Below are positions 43,008-52,598 of a stretch of DNA of 64,000 nucleotides, one piece after another (the first letter of the stretch is position 1; each line of letters begins with the position of its first letter). The position numbers and the translations under genes are program-made. The notes under the pieces were generated by a model. It was not told the DNA's origin, searched no databases, and was given only the letters and a program-made list of their open reading frames with translations. Source of the DNA: an uncultured Eubacterium sp. (GTDB taxonomy: Bacteria > Bacillota > Clostridia > Lachnospirales > Lachnospiraceae); NCBI GenBank assembly GCA_904420085.1, contig CAJFUA010000065.1, forward strand, positions 1-64,000, written 5' to 3'.

Positions 43008-44495
43008 TTAATCAAGGTACGCATCAAATATTTCTTTCGCACAGTTTGTTGCAGAATTACTTCCCTGAGGCAGATTTTCCAATACAACTGCCAGCGCAAC
43101 CCGTTTCTTTCCTTTTTTCGCATATCCCACAAACCATGAATTGATATGGTCATTTTTATCTAATTCCGCCGTACCTGTTTTACCATAAGCATCATAATCA
43201 CTGTTGCCTAAAATTCTTGCCGTACCGTAATCACATACCGCAGCCATATATTCCTGTAACTGTTTTGCCTCTGCTTTTGACATCAGCCTTTTGTACTCTG
43301 TCTGCTCCGTCGTCTTTACTGTGTTACCACTGCTGTTTTCAATATAATTGATAATATAAGGTTTCATCAGGATACCGTTATTTGCAATGGCTGACGCAAT
43401 CATTGCCATATGTGCAGGTGTCACTGTTGTTTTGCCCTGACCGATACTGGTCTGGGTGACATCAAACTGAGTAGACTTTTTTGTCAGCGGGAATACGCTC
43501 TCGTTATAATCCATTTCCAATGGCAGTGGCTGGTTGAATAATAACTGATTTGCTGTCTTTCTAAATCTGGAAATGTTTAAATCATCCCCTATGGTAGAGA
43601 AAGCAGAGTTGCAGGAGTAAGCAAAAGCGTCCTTTAAGTCTACACTGTAATGTGCCGTTCCATCAAAACATTCAATGGAAAATTTATTAAAATCTGCTTC
43701 CCCGTCACAATAATAGCTGAAACTGTTATAGCTTTTATTTTCCTTCATATATTCCAATGTGGTTAAAATCTTAAATATGGAGCCGGGAATATATTTTCCC
43801 TGCGTAGCTCTGTTTACCAGTCTGGAATCATTAGAATCATTAATTATCTCATCCCATATATCATCAATGGTATTGGGATTATAAGACGGTCTGGAAACCA
43901 TGGAAAGAATTGCGCCTGTATCCGGATTCATGACAAAGACAGCTCCCTTGTAGCCTTCCAGACTATGATAGGCAGCTTTCTGGGTGCTGACACTTAATGT
44001 GGTATAAACATCGCAGCCACGTTCCGTGGTATTTGAAAAATCATTGATAATTTTCTCAAGGGCATTGGTCTGTGATGACAGTAAATCATAGTTACACAAC
44101 TTTTCCAAGCCGTATTTGCCGTGGGTGGTAATACCTACAGCATGAGAAAATACATTTCCGTAAGGATATTCTCTCGTATCATCTGTAAGGTCATTATCCG
44201 TTCCTTTTGTATCAGTATAGGCAAGCCTTTTCTTACTTCTGCTGTAAATAGTTCCTCTGATAACGGAAGATGCATTTTCATCAATTCTCCGATTGTATGT
44301 ATTATTCAATATCTTTGGACTGGTAGCAATTACAAAATAAGCATAGTAGCCTATCATAAACGTAAAAATTAAAGTAATTACAATGGTCGTGACCATCGCC
44401 TGCCGGTTTAATTTTTTCCGCTCGGTTTTAGCGTATCCTGATTTCCTGCGTATCTTCGATTTTTCTGATTTCCTGAGTGTTTCTTTCCTTGACAT
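43008..44495 (-). CDS. Class B penicillin-binding protein (transpeptidase)
   Basis: A membrane-bound D,D-transpeptidase of about 495 residues that cross-links peptidoglycan. A Lys/Arg-rich cytoplasmic start and one transmembrane helix (VTTIVITLIFTFMIGYYAYF) precede the transpeptidase domain with SIFK (SxxK), SCN (SxN) and YGKTGTAE (KTG). The ORF track starts 29 codons earlier; the ATG at 44495 follows AAGGAG by six bases and fits the family, so it is preferred. It overlaps the FtsW/RodA-type gene by 68 nt, so the glycan polymerase and its transpeptidase partner are translated together. Confidence 0.93.
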   Translation of the reverse strand: MSRKETLRKSEKSKIRRKSGYAKTERKKLNRQAMVTTIVITLIFTFMIGYYAYFVIATSPKILNNTYNRRIDENASSVIRGTIYSRSKKRLAYTDTKGTDNDLTDDTREYPYGNVFSHAVGITTHGKYGLEKLCNYDLLSSQTNALEKIINDFSNTTERGCDVYTTLSVSTQKAAYHSLEGYKGAVFVMNPDTGAILSMVSRPSYNPNTIDDIWDEIINDSNDSRLVNRATQGKYIPGSIFKILTTLEYMKENKSYNSFSYYCDGEADFNKFSIECFDGTAHYSVDLKDAFAYSCNSAFSTIGDDLNISRFRKTANQLLFNQPLPLEMDYNESVFPLTKKSTQFDVTQTSIGQGKTTVTPAHMAMIASAIANNGILMKPYIINYIENSSGNTVKTTEQTEYKRLMSKAEAKQLQEYMAAVCDYGTARILGNSDYDAYGKTGTAELDKNDHINSWFVGYAKKGKKRVALAVVLENLPQGSNSATNCAKEIFDAYLD

Positions 44496-45843
44496 GTTTT
44501 GCTCCTTTTTGCGGCACTTTTCTCTTGACCGGATGTTTCGTTGTTCCCACAATAGCCAGTCCCTGTATAATTGCAAATACAATCAGGGTACTCAATATGG
44601 AACTTCCTCCATAACTGAGCAGTGGGAATGTCACACCTGTAGATGGTATCATTTTTATTGCTCCACCTACCGTTACAATTATCTGAACTGCGTACTGTAT
44701 ACCTAATCCTACACAAACCAGCTTATTAAACATACTGATTTGCTGCATTGCCGTATTGAGAAAGGCAATGAAACAAGTTAAACACAGAAGAATCAGCAGA
44801 ATTGCAAAAATTGCACCAAATTCTTCTCCTATGGCTGAAAAAATAAAGTCCTGATCTACTACCGGAATATCTTTCGGCTGTCCATGATATAAGCCTGTAC
44901 CTGTCAGTCCCCCGCTTCCCAATGCAAACAGGGACTGGGTAATCTGATATCCTGTATTGGCAATATCGGACCACGGATCCAGCCATACACTGACACGCAC
45001 CTGCACATGAGAAAAAATTTGATATGCCAGTACGGAAGCTACAGACAGACCAGCGAAACAGATAAAAATATATCGTGCTTTGGCTGTTCCTACATACAGC
45101 ATAAAAACATAAACCATAAAGAAAATTAAAGCACTTCCCAAATCTCTGGATGCCACCAGTACCAGCACATAAATACCTGCCATTACCGCAGACACCACCA
45201 CATTTTTAAATGCCACGGAACGGCTTAGAAGTCCCGCAATAAAAAATACGAAAATAATCTTTACAAACTCTGACGGCTGGAATGCAAATCCTCCGATGTT
45301 AATGGCTAATTTTGCACCGTTATCAACATTACCCAAAACTAAAACACATGCCAGCAGTCCGATTCCTACAAAGGCATAAATCCATGTAAACGATTTCCAC
45401 ATTTCGTACCGGCTCATCAGATAGGGAACAATTAAGGAAGCCATGGAAACAACTGCCACAATAATAAACTGTCTGATACTGTACTGAAACTTTAATCTGG
45501 CAAGCATAATAAATCCTATGGTTAACAGCATACACATATTGCTTAGAATCGCCTTATTGATATTAGGATAAATTATCGGAAAAATACCTAGCACTACAAT
45601 TAAATAGCATAACTGTGCACCGCCCAATACAATCACTCCGATATCCGTGGTATCCTGCTGATTCAAAAATATCGTGGTTATTCCGAGAAAATAAGTTAAA
45701 AATATTATTCCATTCTGTCTCTGAAAAATACCTGAAGCTTTGTATGGATTTTTACATCTTAGGGCACTAAAACATTCCCAAACGTAAAAAAACATTAATA
45801 AAATAAACAGGTATTTTGTTACAATTACTAAAAACGTACTCAT
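44428..45843 (-). CDS. FtsW/RodA/SpoVE family glycan polymerase
   Basis: A SEDS-family peptidoglycan glycosyltransferase of 471 residues with about ten transmembrane helices. The signature region GGFAFQPSEFVKIIFVFFIAGL and the C-terminal ATGVTFPLLSYGGSS-like STGVTFPLLSYGGSSIL are typical. It is followed by its class B PBP partner in an overlapping frame, which is the usual SEDS-PBP unit. Whether it acts in division, elongation or sporulation is not decided. The basic C-terminal tail is rich in Lys and Arg. Confidence 0.93.
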   Translation of the reverse strand: MSTFLVIVTKYLFILLMFFYVWECFSALRCKNPYKASGIFQRQNGIIFLTYFLGITTIFLNQQDTTDIGVIVLGGAQLCYLIVVLGIFPIIYPNINKAILSNMCMLLTIGFIMLARLKFQYSIRQFIIVAVVSMASLIVPYLMSRYEMWKSFTWIYAFVGIGLLACVLVLGNVDNGAKLAINIGGFAFQPSEFVKIIFVFFIAGLLSRSVAFKNVVVSAVMAGIYVLVLVASRDLGSALIFFMVYVFMLYVGTAKARYIFICFAGLSVASVLAYQIFSHVQVRVSVWLDPWSDIANTGYQITQSLFALGSGGLTGTGLYHGQPKDIPVVDQDFIFSAIGEEFGAIFAILLILLCLTCFIAFLNTAMQQISMFNKLVCVGLGIQYAVQIIVTVGGAIKMIPSTGVTFPLLSYGGSSILSTLIVFAIIQGLAIVGTTKHPVKRKVPQKGAKHVKERNTQEIRKIEDTQEIRIR

Positions 45844-45860
45844 TTTTCTATCTCCATATT

Positions 45861-48011
45861 TTACAGAACTCCCCTTTTAAAATGTCCTCTGGTAGAGTCT
45901 GTCGTATCTGTTATCTTTTGATTTCTAAAAAATACTTGAATATATTGATTTAAAATATCCTTTATCTGCCCGGCGCTTTCCCATGTGAAATTCAACCGGA
46001 TACTTTCTATATTTAAGTCTTTGATTTCATTTCCGTATTTTAATAAAGACAATGGTTTGCAATTATACATAATATTATAACAGTAGTCGCATACGCATTT
46101 CGTTGGAAATGTATTTTTTAATCTGTCTCTTATTTCATACAGACTGTCTGACCGGGAACAATTTCCACATGTTTTTAACCCACAGCCGGCAGAAATCATG
46201 ACCGGCATATAGCCATAGGCAATAAACTCTTCCCTTTCACACCCTCTTTTTTTCATTTCATTATCATTTAATTCGAGAGGCACCGTTGTTTCAATCCCTT
46301 TACGCAAGTAATAGTCTTTTGCTTGAGAATTGTATGCATACACATTATAATCAAAAACATATTTCTTTTCCACCTGATTTTTTTTCAAATCATAATACTG
46401 TTCTATATTTCTAATCAAAAATCCGTCAAACTTTTCCAGGATACTGCCCATTTTCTCATAAAATATTTTTTTATTTTTCGCCCGGAACATATAAGGCATG
46501 GCTAAAAACACATCCTTCTTTGAAGCGTGTATTTTATGGATTATTTCCACAATGTTTTTCTGTTTCAATGCAAACTCTTCGATATAAATTCTCGATATAA
46601 AATCATGATTGAGCAATAATTCTATTTGTTTTTCGTCGGATACCAGTGCATTTAATGATAATTCACTGCTATTATATACAGATTTTGTGTAGTTTTTTTG
46701 TACTGCCATTTCTCTTCTGTATCCGGATAAAAGATACTCTTTGATACATTCCGTCAACTGCCTTCTCAATTGATTGAAAGAACCTACCGGAACAAAAACC
46801 CCCTCCGATAATGAAATCTCTATCGTATGAATTTCAAAATCAGTATTTCCCATTTTGGACATCTGTTTTAACACCATCTCCCGGGTAATTGGTCTGTTTT
46901 CAGCACTCTGAGGCAGGTCACCATACACGGTAATATCTTTTTCCCCAATTTTTGCGGTGGCGGAAATTGGTTGATTTTTTATGACGGATACTTTGATATC
47001 CAATAAACTTTTCTTTGTTTTTTCGATATAACTTTCTTTTAGATTTTTAATAAACCCACTATTTTCCATGCGAAATTCCGGTTTTTTCAGAGAAATCATT
47101 TCTCTTCCGTTATGTTGATAATAATAGCTTTGGCTGAAACCATTTCTGTTAAACAAATCCGCAAGGAGTTTTACGTCATTTTCATCTACAAAATAACGTT
47201 CTTTATTTTCCAAATACATATCGATATATTTTCTGTAAATGCTTACGACACCTGCCACATATTCCGGTTTTTTCATACGTCCTTCTATTTTCAGGGAATA
47301 TACACCTGATTCAATAATGTCCGGCAGAATTTTCAGTGTACAGATATCTTTTGGACTGAGAACATATTTATTATTTCCCGGATTCAGTATTTTACCATTC
47401 TTTACAACATCATATTCCATTCTGCACGGCTGAGCACACTGCCCCCGATTTCCGCTTCTGCCTCCTATATAACTGCTTAAAAAGCACTGACCGGAATAAC
47501 AATAACATAATGCACCATGAATAAAGCTTTCGATCTCTACTCCCGTACTTTTATGAATTTCCCTGATTTCTTCCATGGATAATTCTCTGGGGGTAACAAT
47601 TCTTGACACACCCATTTTTTCCAGTTCCCGCACTGTCAGTTTTCCCGCTATGGTCATTTGCGTACTGGCATGAATATGTAACTTTGGAAAATTCTCCCTA
47701 ATAAACAACAGTACTCCCATATCCTGCACAATCACTGCATCAAGCCCATGTTCATAGAAAGGCAGCATATATTCAAACAGCTTCTCTTCAATCTCTTTAT
47801 CCTTAATTAAAGTATTGATTGTTAAATAAATCTTTCTGCCAAATAAGTGTGCGTAATCAATGGCTTTCAATAATTCATCCGTTGTCAAATTTTCTGCATT
47901 CGCTCTGGCACCGAAAAGAGAACCACCTGTGTATACTGCATCTGCACCTGCATTGATTGCGGCGATTACACTGTTATAATTTCCTCCGGGAGCCAATAAT
48001 TCCACTGCCAT
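45861..48011 (-). CDS. U32 family peptidase (RlhA-like)
   Basis: A protein of 716 residues of the U32 family. It starts with ELLAPGGNYNSVIAAINAGADAVYTGG and contains the family core ESFIHGALCYCYSGQC followed by SGNRGQCAQPCR, which supply Cys residues for an iron-sulfur cluster. The C-terminal part carries further Cys motifs (CGLKTCGNCSR, CVCDYCYN). Related proteins include RlhA, which hydroxylates 23S rRNA, so an RNA-modification role is more likely than proteolysis. It precedes ftsW by 17 bp. Confidence 0.88.
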   Translation of the reverse strand: MAVELLAPGGNYNSVIAAINAGADAVYTGGSLFGARANAENLTTDELLKAIDYAHLFGRKIYLTINTLIKDKEIEEKLFEYMLPFYEHGLDAVIVQDMGVLLFIRENFPKLHIHASTQMTIAGKLTVRELEKMGVSRIVTPRELSMEEIREIHKSTGVEIESFIHGALCYCYSGQCFLSSYIGGRSGNRGQCAQPCRMEYDVVKNGKILNPGNNKYVLSPKDICTLKILPDIIESGVYSLKIEGRMKKPEYVAGVVSIYRKYIDMYLENKERYFVDENDVKLLADLFNRNGFSQSYYYQHNGREMISLKKPEFRMENSGFIKNLKESYIEKTKKSLLDIKVSVIKNQPISATAKIGEKDITVYGDLPQSAENRPITREMVLKQMSKMGNTDFEIHTIEISLSEGVFVPVGSFNQLRRQLTECIKEYLLSGYRREMAVQKNYTKSVYNSSELSLNALVSDEKQIELLLNHDFISRIYIEEFALKQKNIVEIIHKIHASKKDVFLAMPYMFRAKNKKIFYEKMGSILEKFDGFLIRNIEQYYDLKKNQVEKKYVFDYNVYAYNSQAKDYYLRKGIETTVPLELNDNEMKKRGCEREEFIAYGYMPVMISAGCGLKTCGNCSRSDSLYEIRDRLKNTFPTKCVCDYCYNIMYNCKPLSLLKYGNEIKDLNIESIRLNFTWESAGQIKDILNQYIQVFFRNQKITDTTDSTRGHFKRGVL

Positions 48012-48080
48012 AACCCCTTGCCCTACCTTTCTAAATCTCTATGTTCCTTATTGAAAAATTTGCAGGAAACCGGATCCGTA

Positions 48081-48109
48081 AGAATAAGTACCTTTTCGTA
48101 CCTCTGCAA
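48081..48109 (-). promoter_or_regulatory. Promoter of the U32-ftsW-pbp run
   Basis: Minus-strand TTGCAG (48109..48104), 17-bp spacer, TATTCT (48086..48081), about 70 nt before the U32 gene start. Confidence 0.55.
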
Positions 48110-48160
48110 TTTTTACAGGATTTCCATATCATGAAAATTTCTAAAAACCCCTATGATATA

Positions 48161-48187
48161 AAAGCGACCAGACCGAAGCCTGATCGC
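48161..48187 (-). terminator. zapA terminator
   Basis: GCGATCAGGC and GTCTGGTCGC pair around a TTCG tetraloop, followed by TTTTA, starting five bases after the zapA stop. Confidence 0.88.
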
Positions 48188-48192
48188 CTTAA

Positions 48193-48591
48193 TTACTTTT
48201 TAAGTTCTGTCTGAAGCTTAATAATCTCTTTTTCAAGATTTTTTATTTTTTCCAGTGCTTCGTTCAACTCTTTTGTTGCTGTTTCTGCTTTTGAATCCGA
48301 AACAATCAACTCGTGTTTCAAATCATATACTTCTTTTTCTTTTAACTCTAAATCCCCTTCAAGCAAATCCGCCTGTTTTTTTGCTTTGAAATAGTCATTT
48401 GCAATATTAATTTCTAAAAGTATCCGCTGCATATCCATATTTTGCATACGATAACTTTCATTCTGTTTAAAATCTAAAATCATATTATTAATGTATGTAG
48501 CAACCTTCTGTAAATACGCTTCACTTTCAAAGCCGCCGATATTATAAATTTTTCCATCAATAATAACATCGATATAGTTTTTTGAAGACAT
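48193..48591 (-). CDS. zapA: Cell division protein ZapA
   Basis: A small protein of 132 residues that bundles FtsZ filaments at midcell. The N-terminal ZapA fold (DVIIDGKIYNIGGFESEAYLQ in two strands) is followed by a long coiled-coil from about residue 65 to the end, as in the family. AAGGAG lies before the start. It stands between ruvB and the U32 gene but is now separated from ruvB by a secreted-protein gene. Confidence 0.92.
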   Translation of the reverse strand: MSSKNYIDVIIDGKIYNIGGFESEAYLQKVATYINNMILDFKQNESYRMQNMDMQRILLEINIANDYFKAKKQADLLEGDLELKEKEVYDLKHELIVSDSKAETATKELNEALEKIKNLEKEIIKLQTELKK

Positions 48592-48675
48592 AGTTTTCTC
48601 CTTGTACGTAAAATCATCAATATAATATCACAAATCTTTGAAAATTAAAAGAATAAAATATATGATTTATGAAAA

Positions 48676-49821
48676 TTATTTTACTTTCACTTTCTTCGCC
48701 TTAGACCAAACTGTGTAGCCTTTCTTTGTTTTTACTCTCACTCTTACATAGATGGTCTTCTTTGATTTGATTTTCTTACCTTTTAATACTTTTGTAGGTT
48801 TCTTTGACTTAACTGTTTTCTTTCCTTTAAAAGATTTGTTTGTAGCATACTGGAATTCGTAAGATTTTGCACCTTTTACTCTCTTTGTAGAAACAGTAAT
48901 TTTCTTCTTTCCTGCTTTTACTTTTTTCAACTTTGATGTAGTAACTTTATCACCTGCAACAACTTTGAAGTCTTTTACTTCAATATTACCCTGCATGTTG
49001 TTCTCATCCGGGAAGCTGTATAAGAAAGCACCCATGGCAATCATAATTCCTGCGGTTTTCTGCTTGTAAGCAATGTTATCACCAGGCACTGTAAATTTTA
49101 CGGTAACATTTACATAATCGTCATTTCTGCTGTCAAGAGCGATTACCGTATATTTTGTCTTTGATGCGTCTGTCTTTGTAGTACTTACAACGCTCTTTCC
49201 TTTATATGTAGCTGTTACTTTTGTTCCCTTGATTCCCGGATCACCATCTTTTGTGTTGTTTCTGTAAGCTTTTACATGAACATGCTTAATGTAGTTGTAT
49301 CTTCCGGTTCCTTCGTTATATCCGGTACCGTCTGCACGCTCTTTGGATTCGGTAATTTCGTTTTTCAGTGTACTCTTCATCTTAAATGTTGCTGTATATG
49401 TACGGCCTTTTTCAATCTTTAAAATTTTCTTTGCCGTAACACCCCATGGATTGTTTCCTACACACTCCCATATTGGATCTCCATTCTTGTCCTTTGCGGA
49501 TGTAGGAGCCCAGTTTGCACTCCAGCCGGTACTTGTAATGTTCATTAAGAAACCACTGGATGTCTGTGATGCAATCTTTGCATTTTCACCATAACTCTTT
49601 TTTGTGTCAGCAGTATTCATATATTTCTGACCGTCTTTCTTTAAAGCGTCTTCCCACTCACCGCCGTCTTCTCTTGTGTGAACGGAAAAGCCCTGCCATT
49701 TGACACCATTAGAGATATCTGTACCCTTTTTTACTGCGGCAGGTACTACGCCTGTCAAGCCAACTGTCATTGTCAATGCCACAACGGCAGCCGTTATTTT
49801 TTTGAATAAATTCTTTCTCAT
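48676..49821 (-). CDS. Secreted protein with a carbohydrate-binding-like domain and a C-terminal Fn3-like repeat
   Basis: A secreted protein of about 381 residues. The ORF track starts 15 codons earlier; the ATG at 49821 has GGAGGAG upstream and opens a classic signal peptide (MRKNLFKKITAAVVALTMTV, cleavage near AA at 28-29). The middle (about 35-290) resembles a CBM4/9-type jelly-roll: SGFLMNITSTGWSANW, NPWGVTAKKILKIEKGRTYT. The last 80 residues are the very Lys-rich Fn3-like module common on Lachnospiraceae surface proteins (KAGKKKITVSTKRVKGAKSY). There is no catalytic domain. The ligand is unknown. Confidence 0.72.
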   Translation of the reverse strand: MRKNLFKKITAAVVALTMTVGLTGVVPAAVKKGTDISNGVKWQGFSVHTREDGGEWEDALKKDGQKYMNTADTKKSYGENAKIASQTSSGFLMNITSTGWSANWAPTSAKDKNGDPIWECVGNNPWGVTAKKILKIEKGRTYTATFKMKSTLKNEITESKERADGTGYNEGTGRYNYIKHVHVKAYRNNTKDGDPGIKGTKVTATYKGKSVVSTTKTDASKTKYTVIALDSRNDDYVNVTVKFTVPGDNIAYKQKTAGIMIAMGAFLYSFPDENNMQGNIEVKDFKVVAGDKVTTSKLKKVKAGKKKITVSTKRVKGAKSYEFQYATNKSFKGKKTVKSKKPTKVLKGKKIKSKKTIYVRVRVKTKKGYTVWSKAKKVKVK

Positions 49822-49868
49822 TTTATTCTCTCCTCCTATATAATTTTCATAATTATAGAATACCATTT

Positions 49869-50867
49869 TTATCTCTTGTTTTCAATACCAATATGCGTAT
49901 AAGCAAGGTCTGTTACAATTCTTCCTCTTGGTGTTCTCTGTATCAGTCCATTCTGAATCAGATAGGGTTCGTATACATCTTCCAAGGTCCCCGAATCTTC
50001 TCCCAGAGCCGCCGCCAATGTATCCAGTCCCACCGGTCCGCCTGCAAATTTATAAATAATGGTTTCCAGTATGCTCCGATCTCCTTTATCCAATCCTAAT
50101 TTATCCACTTCCAGCATATCCAAAGCCTTATTTGCCACATCATATGTAATCACACCGTCATATTTTACCTGAGCAAAATCTCTTACTCTTTTTAACAGTC
50201 TGTTTGCCAGTCTCGGTGTTCCTCTGGAACGTCTGGCCATTTCTACCGCTCCGTTTTCTTCAATTTCTACCCCTAAAAGGGAGGCAGAACGGGTAATAAT
50301 CTGCTTCAGTTCCTCTACGGAATAAAATTCCAGTTTGTTAATGACGCCAAACCTGTCCCTTAAAGGAGCTGTCAGAAGACCTGCCCTTGTTGTTGCACCC
50401 ACCAGTGTGAATTTCGGCAAATCCAGTCTGATGGAGCGGGCGCCCTGCCCCTTTCCAATCATAATATCAATGGAATAATCTTCCATAGCCGGATAGAGCA
50501 CCTCCTCCACCTGCCGGTTTAGGCGGTGTATCTCATCAATAAATAAAATGTCATTTTCTGAGAGATTGTTCAATATTGCTGCCATGTCTCCCGGTTTCTC
50601 GATTGCCGGTCCTGAAGTCACTTTAATATTTACGCCCATTTCGTTGGCAATAATTGTCGCCAACGTGGTTTTTCCCAGCCCCGGAGGTCCGTAAAACAGT
50701 ACATGATCCAGTGGCTCCTTTCTGGATTTTGCCGCTTCTATAAAGATTTTTAAGTTTGATTTTGCTTTCTCCTGTCCCACATACTGTTCCAAAGTATCCG
50801 GTCGCAATCCTTTTTCGATGGCTGCATCTTCTGTTGCCATTTCCGTTTGTATAATTCTCTTTGACAT
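49869..50867 (-). CDS. ruvB: Holliday junction branch migration DNA helicase RuvB
   Basis: An AAA+ motor of 332 residues that drives branch migration with RuvA. Walker [10 protein letters not shown] (60-68), Walker [10 protein letters not shown] and the arginine-finger and sensor region [18 protein letters not shown] are intact, with a C-terminal winged-helix domain. It lies 27 bp after ruvA and probably shares its SOS-type promoter. Confidence 0.97.
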   Translation of the reverse strand: MSKRIIQTEMATEDAAIEKGLRPDTLEQYVGQEKAKSNLKIFIEAAKSRKEPLDHVLFYGPPGLGKTTLATIIANEMGVNIKVTSGPAIEKPGDMAAILNNLSENDILFIDEIHRLNRQVEEVLYPAMEDYSIDIMIGKGQGARSIRLDLPKFTLVGATTRAGLLTAPLRDRFGVINKLEFYSVEELKQIITRSASLLGVEIEENGAVEMARRSRGTPRLANRLLKRVRDFAQVKYDGVITYDVANKALDMLEVDKLGLDKGDRSILETIIYKFAGGPVGLDTLAAALGEDSGTLEDVYEPYLIQNGLIQRTPRGRIVTDLAYTHIGIENKR

Positions 50868-50894
50868 ATATTATTTCCTCTGCACAATATATTT

Positions 50895-51485
50895 TTACAT
50901 CATATGTTTCAGCGCCAGTTTTAACGCTTCTTCCACATCCGTCTGTTCCGTAATATTGATTTTTCTTACTGCTTGAAGCGCATCTGTTCTGGAATATCCT
51001 AGTGCCGCCAACGCTTCCACCACATCTGACTGTACTGTTGGATTGATGTCTGTCCTATCCGGTTCTGACATACCAATCATCTGATTAATATCAATCTTAT
51101 CTTTTAATTCGATTATAATTCTCTGAGCAGTTTTTGCACCGATGCCCTGTGCCTTGGAAATTGCCTTGGCATCTCCGGATAAAATTGCCATTTGTAAAGA
51201 ATCGCCGGGACATGCGGAAATAATCGCCAGTCCTCCCTTTGGTCCCACGCCGCTGACGCTGATAAGTTTCTTAAACAGTTCCAATTCGTCTTTCGAAAGA
51301 AAACCAAACAGCTGCATGGCATCCTCCCGCACACTGAGATATGTATATATTTTTAATTTTTCTCCAATGCCAATCATCTCTAAAGATGTCTGAGGCATCA
51401 GAATATTATAACCGATTTGCTGATTTTCTATAATCACTCTGTCACTTTCCACAGAATCCACTACACCTATGATATATGAAATCAT
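50895..51485 (-). CDS. ruvA: Holliday junction DNA-binding protein RuvA
   Basis: The junction-binding subunit of about 196 residues. An OB fold at the N-terminus (MISYIIGVVDSVESDRVII), two HhH motifs (ISVSGVGPKGGLAII and AQGIGAKTAQRIIIELKDKI) and a C-terminal RuvB-binding domain are present. The ATG at 51485 follows AAGGAG by eight bases and is preferred to the track's start six codons earlier. It overlaps the Gx transporter gene's stop region. Confidence 0.96.
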   Translation of the reverse strand: MISYIIGVVDSVESDRVIIENQQIGYNILMPQTSLEMIGIGEKLKIYTYLSVREDAMQLFGFLSKDELELFKKLISVSGVGPKGGLAIISACPGDSLQMAILSGDAKAISKAQGIGAKTAQRIIIELKDKIDINQMIGMSEPDRTDINPTVQSDVVEALAALGYSRTDALQAVRKINITEQTDVEEALKLALKHMM

Positions 51486-51490
51486 TACAA

Positions 51491-51991
51491 TTACTCCTTG
51501 CACATTTTTATAATATATTTACCCGCTCTTTTTTTGATTAAGAAAGATAACACTCCAATGACTGTTCCTGTAATCATTCCTGAAATAATCAGTACAGGAA
51601 TATAAGAATACACACTGTAAGTTTCCACCACAAAAGAGGCAACAACAATCTGACCCACATTATGAAACACTCCGCCCAGTATTCCCACCGTCACCATGGA
51701 AAGACCTTGTTTTTTTGCAATGACCATCACGATAAAACTGACAAAAGCACCTGCCAGACTGTAAATGATACTGAATATATTTGCAAACATGAAACCGGAC
51801 AAAAGAATTCGTATCAGATTGATACAAAATGCTTCCCGGATGCCAAACAGATAAAGGGAAAGCATAATGACCAAATTTGCCAGCCCCAGCTTCACTCCGG
51901 GAATGCCTACAATCGGAATAAATGTTTCGATATAACTTAATACAATACCAAAAGATGTGAATAATGCCGTGAGGGCAATTTTTTTACTCAT
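51491..51991 (-). CDS. Gx transporter family membrane protein
   Basis: A membrane protein of 166 residues with about five transmembrane helices, known as the Gx transporter or heptaprenyl-diphosphate-synthase component I-like family. The N-terminus SKKIALTALFTSFGIVLSYIE and GVKLGLANLVIMLSLYLFG are characteristic. Such genes commonly travel with NusG_II and ApbE/Rnf genes, which suggests a link to flavin or redox functions, but the cargo is unproven. Confidence 0.82.
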   Translation of the reverse strand: MSKKIALTALFTSFGIVLSYIETFIPIVGIPGVKLGLANLVIMLSLYLFGIREAFCINLIRILLSGFMFANIFSIIYSLAGAFVSFIVMVIAKKQGLSMVTVGILGGVFHNVGQIVVASFVVETYSVYSYIPVLIISGMITGTVIGVLSFLIKKRAGKYIIKMCKE

Positions 51992-52352
51992 GAATACGCT
52001 CTCCTCCGGATGATATTTTCACCACAATTTTATGAGGAAGGCATATAATCGTCTCACCACTTTTTGAAATTTTCCCCTGTTTCACACACAATTTGTCCGG
52101 ACAGTCTGCCTCCTCCATGGAAACACTCCTATCTTTTATGATAATCTGATTGAAATTTTCTCCCTCTTTTATCTGATATGTTCCATTTTTGTTTAAATCA
52201 TAAGTTTCTATCAGCGTGTCTTCACGATATACTTCCACGCTTTCTGCCGTATTATTTCTGTTTAAGCACAAACCTAAATAGAATCCTGACGCTGCAATCA
52301 ACAATACCAGTATGACAACAACATCTTTTTTATATTTTTTCATATGAATCAC
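51984..52352 (-). CDS. NusG domain II-containing membrane protein
   Basis: A single-pass membrane protein of about 122 residues: one N-terminal helix (VVVILVLLIAASGFYLG) and an outside NusG_II-type beta domain ending in ADCPDKLCVKQGKI and ICLPHKIVVKI. It is not the transcription factor NusG. The GTG at 52352 has AAAGGA four bases before it; the ATG three codons later is farther (13 nt), so the GTG is more likely. It heads the operon with the Gx gene, ruvA and ruvB. Confidence 0.85.
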   Translation of the reverse strand: MIHMKKYKKDVVVILVLLIAASGFYLGLCLNRNNTAESVEVYREDTLIETYDLNKNGTYQIKEGENFNQIIIKDRSVSMEEADCPDKLCVKQGKISKSGETIICLPHKIVVKISSGGERIHE

Positions 52353-52423
52353 TCATTCCTTTCTTCTGTTCAGGCACAAATAGCAATGAAAAATTTTATT
52401 TTCACACCAATTCCTCAAAAATC

Positions 52424-52437
52424 AGAACGAATGTTTA
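52424..52437. promoter_or_regulatory. Probable LexA operator over the ruvAB operon start site
   Basis: AGAACGAATGTTTA matches SOS box 1 of lexA at 11 of 14 positions and keeps the GAAC-N4-GTTT core. It lies 9 bases downstream of the -10 of the NusG_II-Gx-ruvA-ruvB promoter, covering the start point. Confidence 0.65.
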
Positions 52438-52445
52438 TCTTACCT

Positions 52446-52474
52446 ATCATAACATACATTTTTTTATCTTACAA
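52446..52474 (-). promoter_or_regulatory. Promoter of NusG_II-Gx-ruvA-ruvB
   Basis: Minus-strand TTGTAA (52474..52469), 17-bp spacer, TATGAT (52451..52446), leaving a leader of about 85 nt. Confidence 0.75.
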
Positions 52475-52514
52475 ATCTTTTTACATGTCTTTCATGTAAT
52501 GACTGAATTAAATA

Positions 52515-52543
52515 TTTCATCAAATACTTTTGTATGGTATATT
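52515..52543 (+). promoter_or_regulatory. Candidate apbE promoter
   Basis: TATATT (52538-52543) is preceded at 17 bp by a weak TTTCAT (-35). A Shine-Dalgarno AAAGGAG follows at 52562-52568, but 30 bases before the apbE ATG. Confidence 0.45.
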
Positions 52544-52598
52544 ATTATCTGATTGAAAAAGAAAGGAGAAATCTCTTTGGGATTTTGAAAACAGTAAA

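Noticed and set aside
51984-52352. Transcription factor NusG.
   Set aside because: The protein has a membrane helix and only the NusG_II-like outer domain, and lacks the NGN domain.
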